From contig NW_020954585.1 of NCBI RefSeq assembly GCF_900497805.2, forward strand, positions 43,695,256-43,759,255: 64,000 nt of DNA, in the 5' to 3' direction. Source of the DNA: Vombatus ursinus. Its lineage: Eukaryota > Chordata > Mammalia > Diprotodontia > Vombatidae. Position 1 is the first letter of the stretch. Every line of letters starts with the position of its first letter. This document shows positions 49,976-61,825 of the stretch, piece by piece. A model generated the notes under the pieces. The model made no database searches. It saw only the letters and a program-made list of their open reading frames with translations, and was not told the origin of the DNA. The position numbers and the translations under genes are program-made.

Positions 49976-50044
49976 AAATTTAAGGCAATTTCATTTTAGT
50001 GCTAGAGAGAGAACTGAACCTCTATACCATTAGGGATAATTTAG

Positions 50045-50165
50045 TTCCATTATAAAAGTTTAAGGAAATTGAGGCACAAAGAGATTAAGCCATTTGCTCA
50101 AGGCCACAGAGCTAGTAATTCAAATAAAACTTTTCTAGTCTTTTGCTATATGCCATTAGCTCTAC
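50045..50165 (-). repeat. MIR-like element
   Basis: GGAAATTGAGGCACAAAGAG, CTCAAGGCCACAGAGCTAGT. Confidence 0.7.
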
Positions 50166-50364
50166 TTTACAGGTTCAGAAAGCAAGGACTTCAGAAAGCT
50201 TAAGATGATGATTAGTCTTCAAAATAATAAAATATGATGAGCCAAATCCTTAAGGGAGATACATATGCACAATAACACTGAGCCTTCCACTGGTCAGAAC
50301 TTATTCTGATATCGAACTTATTAGAACTACTCACATTCAAAGTGTTTAAACACGTACAAAGCAC

Positions 50365-50465
50365 TTAACTCAACAACCAACCAATAAGCATTTAATAAGT
50401 GCCTAATATGTGCTAGGCCTTGGGACACAAAAAAATTTCCTGCCCTCCAAAACAGTAGATTACAT
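50365..50465 (-). repeat. L2 terminal fragment
   Basis: CCAATAAGCATTTAATAAGT, GCCTAATATGTGCTAGGCC. Confidence 0.8.
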
Positions 50466-50647
50466 TGTACTAACACCACTAAATACCTCTTGGCAGAAAG
50501 GTTAAGAACCTTGTTTTCTTGCTAACAGCAACTTTCCACAAAACCGAACTTCTATTACTTGTACACGTCACTACAATACATACGCAATGCTAAAATAGCA
50601 TTCCCGGACATATACTCCTTCTTTCATGTATAGGCTAACTGCAAAAC

Positions 50648-50900
50648 TGAGGCAGCTAGGAGACAGAGTGAACAAAGTGCTGGGCCTGGAGTCAGGAAGA
50701 CATGAGTTCAAATCTGGAGTCAGATGCTTATCAGGTGTGTGACCCTGGGCAAGCTTCCTCAAGTATAAAACAAGGATAACAACAGAATATATTTCGCAGG
50801 GTTGTTGTGAGGATTAAATAAGTTACTTGAAAAGGAGTTTAACACAGTGCCTGGCACAGAGCAGATGCTATACAAATGCTAGGTGTTATTAAAATAATAT
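50648..50900 (+). repeat. MAR1-type SINE, nearly full length
   Basis: GAGGCAGCTAGGAGACAGAG, GAGTTCAAATCTGGAGTCAG, GTGTGACCCTGGGCAAGC and a tail CAAATGCTAGGTGTTATT. Confidence 0.88.
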
Positions 50901-51881
50901 AAATGAAGCTGTACTCAGACCTAAATACCTACCTCATATTGTCAATTGGTTCTTTAAAAATAAGATGTTAGGGTAAAACAACCCAATACTGGTAAGGACA
51001 TCTAGTTCCACAGAAATGTTAAAAATGAGTTATTAGCCAGGAAATATTACAATGAAATTTCAGTGACATTAGGTAGGAACTGATGAACACATTAATGCTG
51101 TTATGAGACATTATGTCAATTACACGTGGCACACGGCTGTATACTGAATCTCATTTTCTGAGTGTATTTCATTATTTTATTTTACATTTACTATACACTG
51201 ATTGAACAGAACTACCCATTTTTCTGATTCAAAGTTCTTGCAATCTAAACATTACCAACTCTTTTTCCCCCTCCAAAACAGGAACTGCATTTTGTTGGGG
51301 AAAAGAGATTAATATTTGGAGAATAACAATAAATGTTGTCAACAACTGAGTGTTGGGGCTGTTATCATTAATACCTCAAGCTTGAAATATCAGTTCAAAA
51401 TGTCAAAAATTGGGAGATATCAGTAAGTGACAAAATGATGTGACAGCATAGCTGCCTGAAACTTAAATCAAGACAAGCAGTTGGAGGAAAACATCATCTA
51501 TTATTTCAGCATATTGTTATATGAAAGAATTTGATACGGAGATTATAAATATACACTCTGATTTCCCACTTCTCCCTTAATTATTAGTCTGCAAAAAACA
51601 AGTCCAAGGTTTTTTCTGTTCCTATACTCAAAGTAGAATCAGCTAGGAGACAAGGTGGAACACTAAAAATGGCATTTGTGACAAGACCCTCAATTTCATC
51701 GGGGACTCTAATTGGATGAGGAGAGAAATTATAAACCTCTACAAAGGACAGTCAAGATTTCATCTTTTCCTAAGATGCCTATTGTTTTACTTTTGAAAAC
51801 AGATTTAATAGTTTGAAATTTAAAAAGTCATTTAAGCAGCACCTCTGGCAGAACTAATGACAGAGCTACAAAAATGAAGGA

Positions 51882-51910
51882 ACAAACAAACAAACAAACA
51901 AACAAACAAA
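51882..51910. repeat. (CAAA)n microsatellite
   Basis: About seven AAAC units. Confidence 0.9.
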
Positions 51911-51924
51911 AGAGAGTCCTTTCC

Positions 51925-52185
51925 CTCAAAGAACTTAGATACTTTAAAAAATCTGAAGGGGGAAGAGATAATTTATTTAGCCAGGGTGAGATAGGAGCCA
52001 GGAAGAAGGGGAATAAATCAGGATAAGCTTAAACTCTAAGGTGGGCCTTCAAAGAAGAAAAGGACTTGAACAGGTAAAAAGGAGGGAGCACATCAGTTGC
52101 TGTGGGGATAGCCTGCACCAATAGGAAGCAGTGAGTGAGTTCCAGACGAGAATGAGAAACAGCTAGTCTAGATTCATGGCTGTAA
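51925..52185 (-). repeat. L2-like relic
   Basis: AAAGAACTTAGATACTTT and CACCAATAGGAAGCAGTGAG follow the reversed L2 3' UTR only loosely. Confidence 0.4.
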
Positions 52186-52324
52186 TGGTGACCTGGAGGT
52201 CACCAAAACGAACTACATTTAAAAGATGAGGAAACTGATGCTCAGAGCTGTGAAGTGACCCAGTCCTTTGACCCCTCCCCACCCTAGCCAGTATTCTTTC
52301 CCATACTACCTTAAACTCAATTTG

Positions 52325-52535
52325 TTTGCCAAGCATCTATGGCAACTTTGGGCTAAGCTGTGGGGATAAAAACAAACTAGTACCTGTCTTCAAGAACCTT
52401 ACATTTTGGTGGAGAGGGAGATGTACACAAATAAATGCAAAATAAATTCACTGGGAGTAGGGGAGAACATTAACAAACAGGAGAATCAAGAAAGGTCTTG
52501 TGCAGGAGGTGGCACCTGAGTTGAGCCTTTCACTT
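52325..52535 (-). repeat. L2 LINE 3' end
   Basis: AAGAACCTTACATTTTGGTGG, AGATGTACACAAATAAATGC, GGAGGTGGCACCTGAGTTGA. Confidence 0.75.
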
Positions 52536-52539
52536 ACTT

Positions 52540-52800
52540 CCACAGGAGACTTTCCAGGTCTCTTGTCATCTTGGCTGCTCTCTTTTGAATATAATCTAGT
52601 CTGTCTTGTATCCCTAGGACTTAGCCTAGTGCTTGGTACACAGAAGGTGCTTAATAAATGCCCGAAGACTGACTGCTAACTTTCTTCCTAGAAAATACAG
52701 TGCCCAGAATAGAATACAGATGTGATCTGACTAGGGCAGAGGACAGCAGGACTAGTACGTCTCGTCCTGAACAACAGATTTTTGACTGCATTACAAAATC
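52540..52800 (-). repeat. CR1/L3 LINE ORF2 fragment, with an L2 end inserted
   Basis: TCTTGTCATCTTGGCTGCTC, CAGTGCCCAGAATAGAATAC, GATGTGATCTGACTAGGGCA and GGACAGCAGGACTAGTACG are the antisense of the CR1 RT region reading LYSALVRPHLEYCVQFW. A plus-strand L2 terminus (GCTTGGTACACAGAAGGTGC to about 52675) interrupts it. Confidence 0.75.
52592..52675 (+). mobile_element. L2 terminal insert within CR1
   Basis: GTATCCCTAGGACTTAGCCT, GTGCTTAATAAATGCCC; CR1 sequence continues on both sides. Confidence 0.7.
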
Positions 52801-52804
52801 CTAT

Positions 52805-53487
52805 TAACTTAATGGCTCCTTCTCAGTCTCCTCTGCTGGATCCAGGTCATGCCCTCTAACCACAGGTGCCCTTCAGGGTTCTGTCTTGGGCCCTCTTCTC
52901 CCTCCACACTGCTTTATTTGGTGATCTCATCAGCTCCCGTGGACTTAATTACCTCCTCTATGCTGATGATTCTCAAGTGTACTTTTCCTGCTACAACTTC
53001 TCTGCTGACCTTCAATCTTACATCTCCACATCTTTTAGATGTCTCAAACTGGATATCCAATAGACACCTTAAACTCAACATGTCCAAAACAGAACTCATT
53101 ATCCTTCCCCCAAATCCTCCACACCCCTACATTCTATTACTATGCATGGCAATAGGCAACACTAGCCTCCCAGTTCCTTAGTTATGAAACCTGGGAGTAG
53201 TTAGTGATCCTCAATTCTTCACTACCTCTCACACTTGACTCTTCGCACTGCCCCCAACCTCCACCCCAATCCAAGCTGTTGTCAAAGTCTGTCAATTTCA
53301 GTCACCAAAGTGACTTCCCCAAAGTGCAGGTCTGATCATGTCACTCCCCTATTCAACAAACTCTTGTGGCTCCCTATTGCCTTAGGATTAAATATAAAAT
53401 GCCCTGTCTGACATTCAAAACCCTTAATAATCTAGCTCACTCCTACCTTTCCAGTCTTCTTACACCTTATTATCCAACATTTTCTTT
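52805..53487 (+). repeat. L2 LINE ORF2 end and 3' UTR, internally deleted
   Basis: A frame reads LNYLLYADDSQVYFSCYNF, containing the RT catalytic YADD, and a second frame reads LKLNMSKTELIILPPNPP. At about 53300 the sequence jumps from the segment ending GTCAATTTCA to CACCAAAGTGACTTCC, skipping roughly 200 bases of the family. The true 3' terminus is absent. Confidence 0.88.
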
Positions 53488-53668
53488 GGTGGATAAATGG
53501 AGGATGGACCAAATTAAGGAGAGATCTGATGTAGGCAGACCCACCAGCAGCCTATTGCAGTAGTCCAGGTGTGAGGTGAAGAGGGTCTATGTATTAGATG
53601 GTGGCAGTGTCAGAAGACAGAAGGGAGTGTATATGAGAGATGCTACAGAGGTGAAATTGACACAGCCA
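53488..53668 (-). repeat. L2 ORF2 segment, inverted relative to its neighbour
   Basis: GAGGATGGACCAAATTAAGG, CCTATTGCAGTAGTCCAGGT and GGTGGCAGTGTCAGAAGACA are antisense L2. The segment corresponds to the piece missing from the L2 immediately upstream. Confidence 0.8.
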
Positions 53669-53669
53669 C

Positions 53670-53790
53670 TGGTAAAAATGTTCACTAAAGCACAGGCATG
53701 GACAGATCCCTAAAGCACTCCACTATAGACTTTACTCAAGTTTACAAAGAAAACTCCAACCCAAATTATTTGGTTGGAGCATAACGAATA
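53670..53790 (-). repeat. CR1/L3 LINE ORF2 fragment
   Basis: GGTAAAAATGTTCACTAAAG, GACAGATCCCTAAAGCACTC and CACTATAGACTTTACTC match the antisense of a CR1 RT segment located upstream of the one at 52540 in element order. Confidence 0.6.
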
Positions 53791-55653
53791 ACAAAGTCTG
53801 ATCTAATAATGTCACAGAGAAGAAGTGACTAGACTACTGAAGGTTATGTCAACGAGAACAAAAACTCTGGGGCAGTTTCTATCTTGCTAGAAAGACTTTA
53901 TGTATAATCCTGGAAACAGACTATATGGCTATTTTTTGCAGAAGCTTTCCCTTAGGAAAAGCTCATGGTCTAGCTCAGCACCATTAAGCAGGCCACAGCA
54001 AACCATGGAATAAAGAAAAATATGAAATGACCATTAGAGCTATGTGACCCCCTTTCATTTTTGCAGAGCTGTGGAAAAAGAGGCAGACGGCATTAGGCAT
54101 TAAGTAGTTTATAGGCCATACATGAACATTAAATTAACTTTTGGTACTCTAAATATGAGATCCTTGTCTAGTGATTGAGTAGATACTGGAGGAAACAGCA
54201 GGAATTAAATATCAATCCTGATATATTCTCTCTATAAAAGAAGCCATTAGATGAAAAGTTGAAGCTAAATGGAAGGATGGTTCAAAGGTTACCAACGGGG
54301 AAAAAAAATAAAGGAAGTGGTTTTATTGTGCACCTAAAGGCAATAAAACAATTATTTCATGGGGCATTTTGTCACCTCATATTGTAGTACTCATTACAAG
54401 TATCTGCAAAAAATACTAGGATGAAAACAGCAGCTTATGCACTATTATCCACTGCAAGCATGAGGTTATAGAGAAATTCTATCAATTAGAAGAGATCCTC
54501 TAAGTAAAAATATACTTTAAATCTCAGTCATGACAACACAAGGGTGAGCAAAAGACTGTAAAAAATATGTTGGAAAATGATTCAAAAATACAATGCAGAG
54601 GCCAAAGGCAAGCTTTATATCTATTTAATCATGAATGCTCTCTCTGAGAAGAGAAAATCAAAAGGCAGTCATTAAAGACAGCAACATTAAATAACATTAC
54701 AAAAAGGAAACATATTCTAACAGACAGCAAATGACTGGATGCCAATATGGAAGTTATTTCTTTATTAACTGTATAGTGGGATCACTTGACATTACAACAA
54801 AGATAAGAATCAATAACATATTAGAAGAAATAATAAAAATGAGAAGATGTGGCATGTAATTGAGGCATTTCTAATCTGACCTATTTAGAATGGCTGCTGA
54901 CAGTGAAATATGGGAAACAGATCATCTATTAACATGGACTAAGGGTAAGTGATATAAATCAACTGTCACAACAGATAGACCAAAAAGCCCCAGCTAGTCA
55001 ACATTTAACCTTCCTGTCAATATGAAAGATATAGCGGCCAAGGGTAATACTAATTTAGAGCTTAAACTGGTTTGCAAACTCTTACAGAGGAGGAGGATGG
55101 AAAATTTTTTAACAACATTATCTTATAACAAAGATATTGACAAAATTTAGTGTGAGACCCAATTTAGCTAGTTCAACTTGAAAGCATTTAAGGATGAAAA
55201 CTGGAAGGACAATGAATAGATTTTTTTTTCTTAAGAAAGGATGCAAAGACTTTTATAATATTTTCTCCATCAATGAAGGAGAGTTGCCACATTTGGGCAT
55301 TCAGTTCCACAGTCTCCAACGCCTCTAATGTCCTTTCCAGCTCTAAAGCTATGATCCTATGAAGGAGAAATGAGTCTAAAGAAAACAAAATAGTAACAAC
55401 TATGGGACATGAGACCAAATATATAATACAAATGTCCATGTTGTTGGGAACAAAATTTTAAGGACATTGGAACGATTAATTCTCAATATGTCTGAAAAGA
55501 GAGGGGATAACAATGGCTCGGAAAAAAATAATCTGACCTTAGTCTTACAAAAAAAAAAAAGTCAACTAAGAAAATAACAAAAATTTTAATAACACCCACA
55601 TGCCTTGAGAACTTTTCCCTCTGTACAAAATCTTTATGAAGGCGTTAACCAAA

Positions 55654-56196
55654 AACAATATCACAAGTCCATGAGACATTGTGTTGCATCTAGGTTTATT
55701 ACAAAAGAAATGAACATGCATGTGGAACCCTAAGCAAGCACATAGAGAAGTTCATATATTTATGGCAGTACAACAAAGGAAGGAGGAGAAATCAAAAATC
55801 TCTTCCTAGAAGGGCATGGCATGGGAGGGGGAAAGGTACAGTAAAGGTGTGAAAAGGACAAAACCCTTCCCAAAGGGGAGGAGCAAAGTGATGGCGAAAG
55901 CAGAATTTTTTCTCCTTGTGAACTGCTGGACCACAAAGATAGGATGATCTGCTTATCTACCAGGGTCCCAGCTGCAAAGCAGTTTTTTTCATTCTAGTGC
56001 AGACTGACTGGAGCCTATCTTGACTCCCACAGACACACAGGGAGTCCAGCTTGAGGTATAAACAATAAATTATGTCAGCTCAGGGAGGGGCTTCATCCTT
56101 GACACATTCAGGGCCTCTTACATGTTCTGGGTTCAATGTTTCTGGAAAATATGGCAACTAAAAAAGACAAGTTCAGGGGATCCCTTAACATTCTTT
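55654..56196 (-). mobile_element. probable solo LTR (endogenous retrovirus fossil)
   Basis: About 540 bases split the RTE reading order. On the minus strand it begins near TGTTAAGGGATCCCC and contains a TATA-like CATAAATATATGAAC and an AATAAA about 20 bases before a CA. No internal retroviral sequence is present. Family not assigned; the ends are approximate. Confidence 0.5.
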
Positions 56197-56414
56197 ACCA
56201 AAGGTTTGCAAGGGGAATAGATTGACTTCAACAAATAATATTTTACAGCATATCTTTATAGTTACATAACAGACTAAAAGGTATAGAGAGTACAAGCTCC
56301 CACTGTCCTTTTTGATTATTGACCATAAAAGAGCATTTGATTAAGCAGAATATAGTGACATCCTAAGGACTGACTCATGGTCTCCCTGGCATATGCCAGA
56401 ATTATATAAAATTC

Positions 56415-56505
56415 CTCGATAATCAATCAACCAATCAATCAATAATAATTTGCTGACTGCCTACTATGTTCCAGGCATATATCTATGTGCCAGAGATAAC
56501 TGTTT
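56415..56505 (-). mobile_element. L2 terminal insert within RTE
   Basis: CAATCAATCAATAATAATTT, TGACTGCCTACTATGTTCCA. Confidence 0.6.
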
Positions 56506-57539
56506 TGATAACCCTCTGATTAAAATCAATTGAGAAATATAACATGATGGTATTTGTCACTAACATGGAGGATGTTTTGCAAAGGGTTCAAATGCACATT
56601 CTTACAGATGCTGTGATTCTCCAGATGATCCTACTTGTGAAAGTCATTGTGATGATTTTACCAAGCTCCAGATCACTGCAGATGCCAAAATGAGATCCAC
56701 AGTCATATCAAGAGTTTGGCCTAACTACCCATAAGAAGAAACATATGGATGATGAATGCCTACTATCTAGACTACAAAATGCAGCTGGATGGACAGTCCA
56801 TTGAACTGAGAGACATTCTGGACAGGATGGACAATGTGTGTGGCTCAGAACTGAACTAGGGGAAGAGTGCTGGCCCATATTTGGGAAACTCTGCAGTGCT
56901 TTTAATGATCTCAAACTTCTCCTTGAAACAAAGGCATGAGAGGCAGCATAGCATACAGGGTGGCTTGAGCCCAGGTCTCCCTAAACTAACTCTTAAATCT
57001 TGCGTCTGACACATACTAGCTCTATAGCCTCTCAGGGTTAGAGAGCAGTTGCTGATCCGCATCAGAGGGAGGAACTCTCTAAATTGATGAAGTCACAGGC
57101 CATGATTTCACCCTCAACCACCTGCTCCCAAAACTTCTAGGGACATTGTATGGCTTTTATGGAATACATTCATCGTCTGCCAAGAATTCAAGTTTTAGCT
57201 CACCCACAGGGCGTGTGCAAAGCAGGTCAGATGTTACCTCTCCTCAGACTCTGGTGGAGACAGCCCAGAACCCAGAGAATAACAGGGGTCTCCTCATAAC
57301 TGGTCCTGCTTTCAATACTGCATCTTAATTGAGGGGAGTACCCCTCGAAGAGAAAGGGCTGCTTTTACTTAGATCTACTCCTAAACTGCCAATGATGGGC
57401 AGATCAACGTGAGAATCCTTAGTAACACCAGAACGCCCCTAGAGCTTAGACAATAGCTCTGCTTCCAGTCTGGGCCTTGTGGCCACGGTCCAGGGATGCC
57501 ACCCTTGAGACCATGAGGCATGGCAATTTATTCTGCAGG

Positions 57540-57725
57540 TGCCGTAGCCTCTGTCTCCTCAGCAACCTTAGCTACTGAAGACCTGGAAAACAAAATTCTT
57601 GCCACCAAAGTTCTTGGCATTGTCAAATGATTCAATATCATAAACTTCTTATGGTCTTGATAACGGAAATGTCATGAAAGAAAAGGCATCACTATCTGCT
57701 TTACTACTGTGCCTGAAAAACCATG
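57540..57725 (+). pseudogene. Y-box protein (cold-shock domain) retropseudogene fragment, YBX3/YBX1-like
   Basis: The plus strand reads NKILATKVLGIVK, a stop in place of the conserved Trp, then FNIINFLW, matching [23 protein letters not shown] of Y-box proteins. After a shift, NGNVMKEKASL parallels NRNDTKEDVFV. The cold-shock domain is spread over several exons in Y-box genes but is contiguous here, so a processed copy is likely. Leu in KILATKVLG favours YBX3 over YBX1. Nothing recognisable remains after about 57725. Confidence 0.65.
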
Positions 57726-57769
57726 GGCTTCTGCCTGTGCTAGCAGCTGAGACCTTCTGCATGTGCTGT

Positions 57770-57925
57770 CTTCCCCCATTAGAATATATGCCTCATTGAG
57801 GGTGGGGACTTTCTTTTAAAACAAACTCTCTTGTTTTCTATTTATATCCCCAGAGCTTAGCAAAGGCTTTGCACATTTGTTTAGCTTGATAAATGCCTAT
57901 TCATCCCTTCATTGATCATTTGGAG
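57770..57925 (+). repeat. L2 LINE 3' end
   Basis: GCCTCATTGAGGGTGGGGAC, TATCCCCAGAGCTTAGCAA, GATAAATGCC. Confidence 0.82.
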
Positions 57926-57934
57926 TCATGGTTG

Positions 57935-58015
57935 ATTACACAGACCATAGCTGTTCAAGTCTTTCAATGTTGTTTTTCGCTATTATGCTGTAAGTCATTG
58001 TATAAAGTACCGCTG
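57935..58015 (-). repeat. L1 LINE fragment
   Basis: CAAGTCTTTCAATGTTGTTT and GTCATTGTATAAAGT resemble the same reversed L1 region as 30940-31000. Confidence 0.45.
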
Positions 58016-58504
58016 AATGACTTTGGAAACCTAAGTTACATTGGGCCTCTATTCAGCAGATGAAAACTGGCAATACTTCACATTAGGACCACCTTCTGGC
58101 TATGGTTTTCTGACTGAAAGAATGACCAGACCTCAAGATTGAGAGTTCTGCCACATCCTGAAAGCTAAAGGGCAACACTGAAGAAAAAAATGCTCAGAGG
58201 GGCAGAATTACCCTGAAATGTCATGAAGGGAATGGCATGAAACCTGGAGTCACAAAAGCTCTTCAGTTTCATACTTTTCAGGCATACCTTCATGAAGCCA
58301 TATGCTGCACACTATGCAGAGAGCCAAACATTTTAAAAAGGCGATTTTGGAGAACTATGCCAATTCTTTAAGTAAGAAGCAGCACGGTAAAAAGGAGAGC
58401 TGTGACAGGGACCAAAGTGGTGATTGTGTGTGGAAAGGTGGTTGGGGAAGAGTGATCAAACCAAACACACTTGGAAAAGACAAAATAATTTTCTTCACAT
58501 AGAA

Positions 58505-58765
58505 AAGAGATCAGATTTGTTTTGCGTGGCCTGAGTTGGCAGGACTAGGAACAAGAGATGAAAGTTGCAGAGAAAAAAAATTTAGCTGGATATAAAGAAA
58601 CATTTCTTAACAATTAGAACATTCAAGAAAGAAACAGATCACCAGAAAGGAAATGAATTCTTCATTACTGGAGTTCTTCAAGATGGGATCTATTCAGGCA
58701 CAGGTTGGACCAAAAGAGTCCTAATGTCTCTTTGAATACTAATATTCTGATTCTGAATCATATTG
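58505..58765 (+). repeat. CR1/L3 LINE 3' end
   Basis: AGGACTAGGAACAAGAGATG, AACATTTCTTAACAATTAGA, GGAGTTCTTCAAGATGGGAT and ATTCTGATTCTGAATC. Confidence 0.72.
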
Positions 58766-59609
58766 CAATCATGAGGTGTAAGGGTCATAATTATAAACTT
58801 TCTTTCCCCTTCTGTGATCAAGAGCTCAACTGTTGGCATTTCCCAACTAAGAGAATGCTTTGTCTTTTAAGAAGTTGGAATGGGGTCACCAAGCCACTGC
58901 CTTCAGCCTTCACATCAAATGGTCTTTTCAAGCTGAGATCTAAGTCAGAGCCTGGAAGTGGGGAAGAAAACAGCCCCCAGCAGATTTCTCCACACTGCTG
59001 ACCAAATATACACAATGGTCTGCTGGTTCAGGATGGTTTATTTGGCCCCTTGAGCACTTTAAGGGCATTTAAGAGAGGAAGTCTCTCCAGAAACGGGCGA
59101 AGACATAAAAAGGCAGCTAAATCTGGGATTTTAAAGGATATTATGATTCAACACAGCAGAGCACATTATCCTGGCCTGGCTTGGAAATGTTTCAGGCTGA
59201 GAAAGACAGCTCACACAATATAAATGTAATTCTTCCCACTGCATCTCTGACTAAGCATACAGATTTAGAGGCTACAAATTAAAGAAAGAGACAAATATGG
59301 ACTATAATCTATGGTTCTGTTCACTCTTTAAAAGTTCAAATAAAAACAATTAGGAGGCAAGACGACAAAACTCAAAGGCTTATCATAATTTATTTTAAAT
59401 TATTAACCTACAGTCTTTAATTATGTGTGATGTGCAAAAATATTTAAGTGATAAAAGAAGGGATAGAATTTCCCATGGAATATTCCTAAAGAAAGGCTAC
59501 TTTCAGCAAGGACAAAGGGGAGGCACTGAGTGGTTGCAGCATTTGTATCACAAGAAATGGCCTACCAACTACTTACATTTCCAACTTCCAGGAAGTAGTG
59601 AAAAAAAAA

Positions 59610-59845
59610 GCTAATGGCGTCTGAGGTAGCATGGTGTAGAAGACAGAGGGCTGAGGTTTGGAGTCAGAAAGACCCGGATTCCAATCCACAAGACAAGCTG
59701 GGTGACCCTGAAGAAATTACTTCACCTCTGTGTGTTTTAGACAATTTCCTAGGATTGTGCTAAGTCACAGACCGAGTGTGATGCAAGCTGCACAAGTGAA
59801 TCACCATGACGGAAGTTCCCTCTAGTGACAAAATCACAAATTCTT
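59610..59845 (+). repeat. marsupial tRNA-derived SINE (MAR1-type)
   Basis: GAGGTAGCATGGTGTAGAAG, GGAGTCAGAAAGACCCGG and GGTGACCCTGAAGAAATTAC. Confidence 0.72.
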
Positions 59846-59879
59846 TACAAGTACCTATATCCCTGACTGTATTATGAGA

Positions 59880-60390
59880 GGAAGAGCTCAGAATGATGGA
59901 GGAAATAATTCCATCACATTTAGCCTTGGCCAAACCATATCGAGATTATGTTATTTAGTCATGGGTACAACATTTTAAAAAGGACACAGCCAAGTTGAAG
60001 TATGTCCAGAAGAGTGAAACTGGGATGGTGAGAGGAGTAAAGAACATGACACGAAGCACAAAGACTAGTTGAAGGCACTAGGGACATTTAGTCTAAACAG
60101 ACCCAAAGGGCTCTCAGGCCGAAGAAGGACCGCGACTAGGTTTGCTCTTCTTGGTCCCAGGAAGCTGAATAGGAGAAATGAGTAGAAGCTGCCTAGAGAT
60201 GACATTAGTTAATATAAGGAAAAAGCTTCTCACTAACCAAGCCACCCCAAAGTGAGGTTATTTTGGCAAGGTGTGGTCCTTTCAGTGGAGGGTTTTCAGG
60301 GATGACCACTCATCACTCAGAGGGGATTCTCGGCCTCTCTTGTTTGAGGTCTTTTCCCTTTAGTTCTATGACCTGAAGATGATATGTGTA
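59880..60390 (+). repeat. CR1/L3 LINE, ORF2 end and 3' region
   Basis: GAGGAGTAAAGAACATGACA, GCTCTTCTTGGTCCCAGGAA, AAGGAAAAAGCTTCTCACTA, ending TTTAGTTCTATGACC; same order as the copy at 58505. Confidence 0.68.
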
Positions 60391-60414
60391 CAAAGATGAC
60401 GCTCCTGAGTAAAC

Positions 60415-60550
60415 ACCTGGAGGACCTGGCCTTGGTGACTTTGAGCAAATCATTTAACCTGAGTCACGGTTGCGTCATCTGTAAAACGGGGGAAACGATT
60501 TTCTCACAGAGTTATTGTGAACAAAGTGCTACATCCAACAGAACGCAGGA
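60415..60550 (+). repeat. MIR/MAR1-type SINE fragment
   Basis: GAGCAAATCATTTAACCTGA, CATCTGTAAAACGGGGGAAA. Confidence 0.65.
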
Positions 60551-61825
60551 GACAGAGCTGGCGTCGGAGCAACAAGCCACCTGATGCACTCAGTCCAGAC
60601 CCTTCTGCAAAGAAGGGAATGATCTGCACTGGTACAAAGTCCTCAGTGGAAGGAATGAAATCACAAATCTGGTACAAAGAATGCTTTGTAAATGTAACTG
60701 TTATTCTCCCTGACATAATCTGAAAGAGCAAGAAAACAGGGAAGACTTCCCCCACCCTGGATAACAGAAATGGGGAATCTGAAAGTCCAGCTGCTGGCAA
60801 GATGAAAAGTTCTGACTTCCACACTGGTCATTCTGGGCCATATCCCTAATGGCCAATAGTATGTCTTTTTCAATACTAGCAAACTTGTCTGACTCAGGAG
60901 CAGTGCACCCAGCAAAAATAACTCTGTACTGTTTACCTGCTGGATTTTCCTGTCTCTCTTTCTAACCCTCCAAGAACAACTCTGGAGGTTATTAATCTCA
61001 AAAGCAATAAGAAGGAACAATGATTTTTTAATACGCTTGGACTTCTTTCATGCGACAACAAAGAATAGTACGTAAAGGCAAAGTCATTAAATGTTCTCAC
61101 AAGCCCTATCAATGGCCTGGAAAATAAAGTATGAATACAGGCCATTTGAAAAGCAACATACAGACGCTCTGCAAAAACACAAATTATGCATTTAAACGAA
61201 GAACATACAGACAACTGAGTGAGAACTGATCTTTCTTGCTCTGTAGACACAAAGAGAAAAAACAAAAACAGGGAGGCTGGTAAAGAAAGTTGGATAAAGA
61301 AAATAAATGTCTAAAGGCTTAAAAAAGAAGCAGCCCACAATCCAATCAGGTGACTAGGATCTAGCCTGCCCTAAATTGCATTCTTCATGCAATGTGCTCC
61401 TTCAGTGCAATGAATCACAAAAACAGCAGCTTTTGGTGTCTATCTGCAAGGCAAAGATTAAACACATTGAGGAGGGGTTGGAAATAATGCAGAGGCAAGA
61501 TCTGCTTTCACTGAAAAGGAGCTCCTGACTGCAGTATGTCCATAATCAATACATGGCTCTACTGTGTCCTATTTTTCTTCTATTAGGATGCTTTTGCTAT
61601 GAATAAGGATGATAATGAATGGAATAATTAATTACTTGCAGTATTTACAGAAACTAAGGTAACCTAGTACCCTACACTACAAAGTCAATCTTCTGCAGTA
61701 AGCTCTCAGGAGTTCATATTCCCACTGCCAAAGTCTATGACAAAGTACTCATATGTAACCTAAGAGTTATGCACAAAGTCTACAAATCTAAAAATTCAAT
61801 AAAAAAAGGGGGGGCATTATCTAAA

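Larger units (their letters stand above)
54119..56925 (+). repeat. RTE-clade LINE, endonuclease to reverse transcriptase, interrupted
   Basis: The start reads IKLTFGTLNMRSLSSD, the RTE endonuclease N-terminus; AKWKDGSKVTNGEKK, SWGILSPHIVVLI and HEVIEKFYQLEEIL follow. At 55600-55650 FPLYKIFMKALT matches the RT block LLSxLYKxFTKILT. After an LTR-like insert, 56300-56925 holds the rest of RT with decayed FIDYKKAFD, and near the end AHIWETLQCF. Numerous stops and shifts in all domains; it is an old, dead copy. Confidence 0.78.

Noticed and set aside
57060-57530. Possible coding or pseudogene sequence ahead of the Y-box fragment
   Set aside because: A 60-codon frame is present but I recognise no domain or repeat in it.
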